The notes beneath the pieces were generated by a model. That model searched no databases. It worked only from the letters and a program-made list of their open reading frames with translations, and was not told where the DNA came from. This document shows, piece by piece, positions 5,450 to 7,020 of a stretch of 7,020 nucleotides of DNA (position 1 is its first letter; the number at the start of each line of letters is the position of its first letter). This stretch comes from Actinomycetes bacterium (GTDB lineage Bacteria > Actinomycetota > Actinomycetes > Actinomycetales > Cellulomonadaceae). A program made the position numbers and the translations under genes. Where the stretch lies: NCBI GenBank assembly GCA_023460255.1, contig JAEWQZ010000234.1, forward strand, positions 1-7,020, given 5' to 3'.

Positions 5450-7020
5450 ATGTCCACCCCCGCCGAGCGGTACGCGGCTGCCCGGCTCCGGGCCGCCGTC
5501 GCGCGCAGCGCCCTGGCCGGCTTCGCCGCGGAGCTGGACTTCGAGCTCGACCCGTTCCAGGTGGAGGCGTGCGTCGCGCTGGAGGGCGGCCGCGGCGTGC
5601 TGGTGGCGGCGCCGACGGGTGCGGGCAAGACGGTCGTCGGCGAGTTCGCCGTGCACCTCGCCCTCGCCCAGGGGCGCAAGGCGTTCTACACGACGCCGAT
5701 CAAGGCCCTGTCCAACCAGAAGTACGCGGACCTGGTCCGGCGGCACGGCGCCGACCGCGTGGGACTGCTCACCGGGGACACCACCGTCAACGGCGAGGCG
5801 CCGGTGGTCGTGATGACCACCGAAGTCCTGCGCAACATGCTCTACGCGGGCTCGACGACCCTCGACGGCCTCGCGTTCGTCGTGATGGACGAGGTGCACT
5901 ACCTCGCCGACAGGTTCCGCGGCCCCGTGTGGGAGGAAGTGATCATCCACCTGCCGGCGGACGTGCAGCTGATCTCCCTGTCGGCCACCGTGTCCAACGC
6001 CGAGGAGTTCGGGGACTGGCTGACCATGGTCCGGGGCGACACAGCAGTCGTGGTCTCGGAGACGCGTCCCGTCCCGCTGTGGCAGCACGTGATGACCAGG
6101 GACGGTCTCTTCGACCTCTACGCGGCGCACGTCGACCCCACGGCACCCGGCAGCGACCCGCCCATCAACCCGGACCTCGTGGTGGACCTGCGCCGCCAGG
6201 ATCGGGCCGGTGGGCCGTCGCGCTCCGGCCCGGCGGACCGGGGAGGCAGAGGCCGTCCTGGCCGCAGACCGGTCGGGACGTCGTCGGGCCGGCGCCCGCC
6301 CCCGCGCTTCGCCGTGGTGGACGTCCTCGACCGCGAGGCACTGCTGCCGGCGATCTTCTTCGTCTTCTCCCGGGCCGGCTGCGACGCCGCGGTGGCCCAG
6401 TGCCTGGATGCCGGCCTGCGCCTGACGACGCCGGCCCAGGCCGCCGAGATCCGCGCGACCGTCGAGGAGCGGTGCGCCGTGGTACCCGCGCAGGACCTGG
6501 CGGTGCTCGGCTACTGGGACTGGCTCCAGGGGCTCGAGCGCGGGATCGCGGCCCACCACGCCGGCCTGCTGCCGCTGTTCAAGGAGACGGTGGAGGAGCT
6601 GTTCTCGCGGGGGCTCGTCAAGGTCGTGTTCGCCACCGAGACCCTCGCCCTCGGGATCAACATGCCCGCGCGGTCGGTGGTGCTGGACCGCCTGACGAAG
6701 TGGGACGGCTCCGGGCACGCCGAGATCACGCCAGGGGAGTACACGCAGCTCACGGGCCGGGCCGGCCGCCGAGGGATCGACGTGGAGGGGCACGCGGTCG
6801 TCGTGGACCACGGAGGTCTGGACCCGGTGGCCCTGGCGGGACTGGCGTCGCGACGCACGTACCCGCTGCGCTCCAGCTTCCGGCCGACGTACAACATGGC
6901 GGTCAACCTCGTCGCCCAGGTGGGCCGCGAGCGGGCCCGTGAGGTGCTCGAGACGAGCTTCGCGCAGTTCCAGGCGGACCGGGCCGTCGTCGGGCTGGCG
7001 CGGCAGGCCCAGTCGCACGC
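5450..7020 (+). CDS. helY: HelY-type SKI2/Mtr4-like DEAD/DEAH-box helicase (C-terminus beyond window)
   Basis: The first 523 codons of a large superfamily 2 helicase; relatives are about 900-950 residues long. Visible motifs in order: Q-motif-like FELDPFQ (31-37), Walker A APTGAGKT (54-61), TPIKALSNQK (motif Ia region), Walker B DEVH (147-150), SAT (178-180), then in the second RecA domain FVFSR (304-308), HHAG (369-372), FATETLALGINMPA (394-407) and the arginine-finger motif QLTGRAGRRG (433-442). DEVH, HHAG and GRAGRRG identify the Ski2/Mtr4 group. The M. tuberculosis relative is HelY (Rv2092c), at the same place after tatC. The enzyme would unwind RNA or DNA using ATP; its cellular substrate is not settled. 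An Arg/Gly/Pro-rich, low-complexity insertion (about 248-286) lies between the two RecA domains. The reading frame is continuous through it. The ATG is fixed by the homologous N-terminus and the TACGCT box before it. Confidence 0.93.
   Translation, partial: MSTPAERYAAARLRAAVARSALAGFAAELDFELDPFQVEACVALEGGRGVLVAAPTGAGKTVVGEFAVHLALAQGRKAFYTTPIKALSNQKYADLVRRHGADRVGLLTGDTTVNGEAPVVVMTTEVLRNMLYAGSTTLDGLAFVVMDEVHYLADRFRGPVWEEVIIHLPADVQLISLSATVSNAEEFGDWLTMVRGDTAVVVSETRPVPLWQHVMTRDGLFDLYAAHVDPTAPGSDPPINPDLVVDLRRQDRAGGPSRSGPADRGGRGRPGRRPVGTSSGRRPPPRFAVVDVLDREALLPAIFFVFSRAGCDAAVAQCLDAGLRLTTPAQAAEIRATVEERCAVVPAQDLAVLGYWDWLQGLERGIAAHHAGLLPLFKETVEELFSRGLVKVVFATETLALGINMPARSVVLDRLTKWDGSGHAEITPGEYTQLTGRAGRRGIDVEGHAVVVDHGGLDPVALAGLASRRTYPLRSSFRPTYNMAVNLVAQVGRERAREVLETSFAQFQADRAVVGLARQAQSH

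Noticed and set aside
5569..6942. 457-codon plus-strand frame offset from the helicase frame
   Set aside because: The frame starting at 5450 encodes all helicase motifs without a break. The offset frame is Arg/Gly-rich and meaningless. I considered a frameshift in the helicase and found none.
5216..7018. 600-codon open frame on the minus strand
   Set aside because: It is antisense to the lipid kinase end and the helicase, which carries every expected helicase motif. The composition is typical of a shadow frame.
1..7020. Mobile elements, CRISPR, tRNA/rRNA genes, toxin-antitoxin or defence systems
   Set aside because: No transposase, integrase, spaced repeat array, RNA-gene-like structure or defence domain was seen. 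The helicase is a chromosomal HelY in its conserved position, not part of a defence island.

Overview
The window is very GC-rich (by eye above 70% G+C), with GTG starts alongside ATG and a near-total G/C third-position bias. The gene content (pafB-pafC-tatA-tatC-helY, plus a DUF3866 protein) is a hallmark of Actinomycetota. A member of the Micrococcales, for example a Cellulomonas-like organism, fits the style of the proteins, but that finer placement is a guess. The DNA is compact chromosomal core. I see no mobile element, CRISPR array, tRNA or rRNA gene, and no gene-free stretch longer than about 60 bases.

Layout. On the minus strand at the left edge lies a DUF3866-family gene (974 down to 1, C-terminus cut by the window edge). 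Divergently, 35 bases away, a rightward gene series begins: pafB (1010-2020), pafC (2013-2975, overlapping pafB by 8 bases), a small unnamed membrane protein (3018-3338), tatA (3402-3668), tatC (about 3646-4479, overlapping tatA), a diacylglycerol/lipid kinase-family gene (4476-5393, GTGA overlap with tatC), and a large SKI2/Mtr4-type helicase of the HelY family (5450 to the right edge, about the N-terminal 523 residues). The same core order, pafB-pafC-tatA-tatC-helY, is known from Mycobacterium tuberculosis (Rv2096c to Rv2092c). Here two genes are added: the 106-residue membrane protein between pafC and tatA, and the lipid kinase between tatC and helY.

How the genes work together. PafB and PafC are WYL-domain regulators that act as a pair to switch on the LexA-independent DNA-damage response. 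TatA and TatC are the pore-forming and receptor subunits of the twin-arginine exporter. The lipid kinase would act on membrane lipid. HelY is a nucleic-acid helicase. The physical coupling (overlapping stops and starts) supports co-translation within pafB-pafC and tatA-tatC-kinase. It does not prove a shared biological pathway.

Regulation seen in the sequence. Four genes (DUF3866, pafB, the 106-residue gene and helY) have a TANNNT -10-like hexamer ending only 6-8 bases before the start codon and no well-spaced Shine-Dalgarno, the pattern of leaderless transcripts. tatA and the lipid kinase, in contrast, have strong Shine-Dalgarno sequences. Long open frames on the opposite strand are artefacts of the base composition.

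Nothing in the window is clearly a new system. The least understood parts are the DUF3866 protein, the 106-residue membrane protein, the hairpin pair in front of tatA, and a 15-base tandem repeat in the tatA tail.
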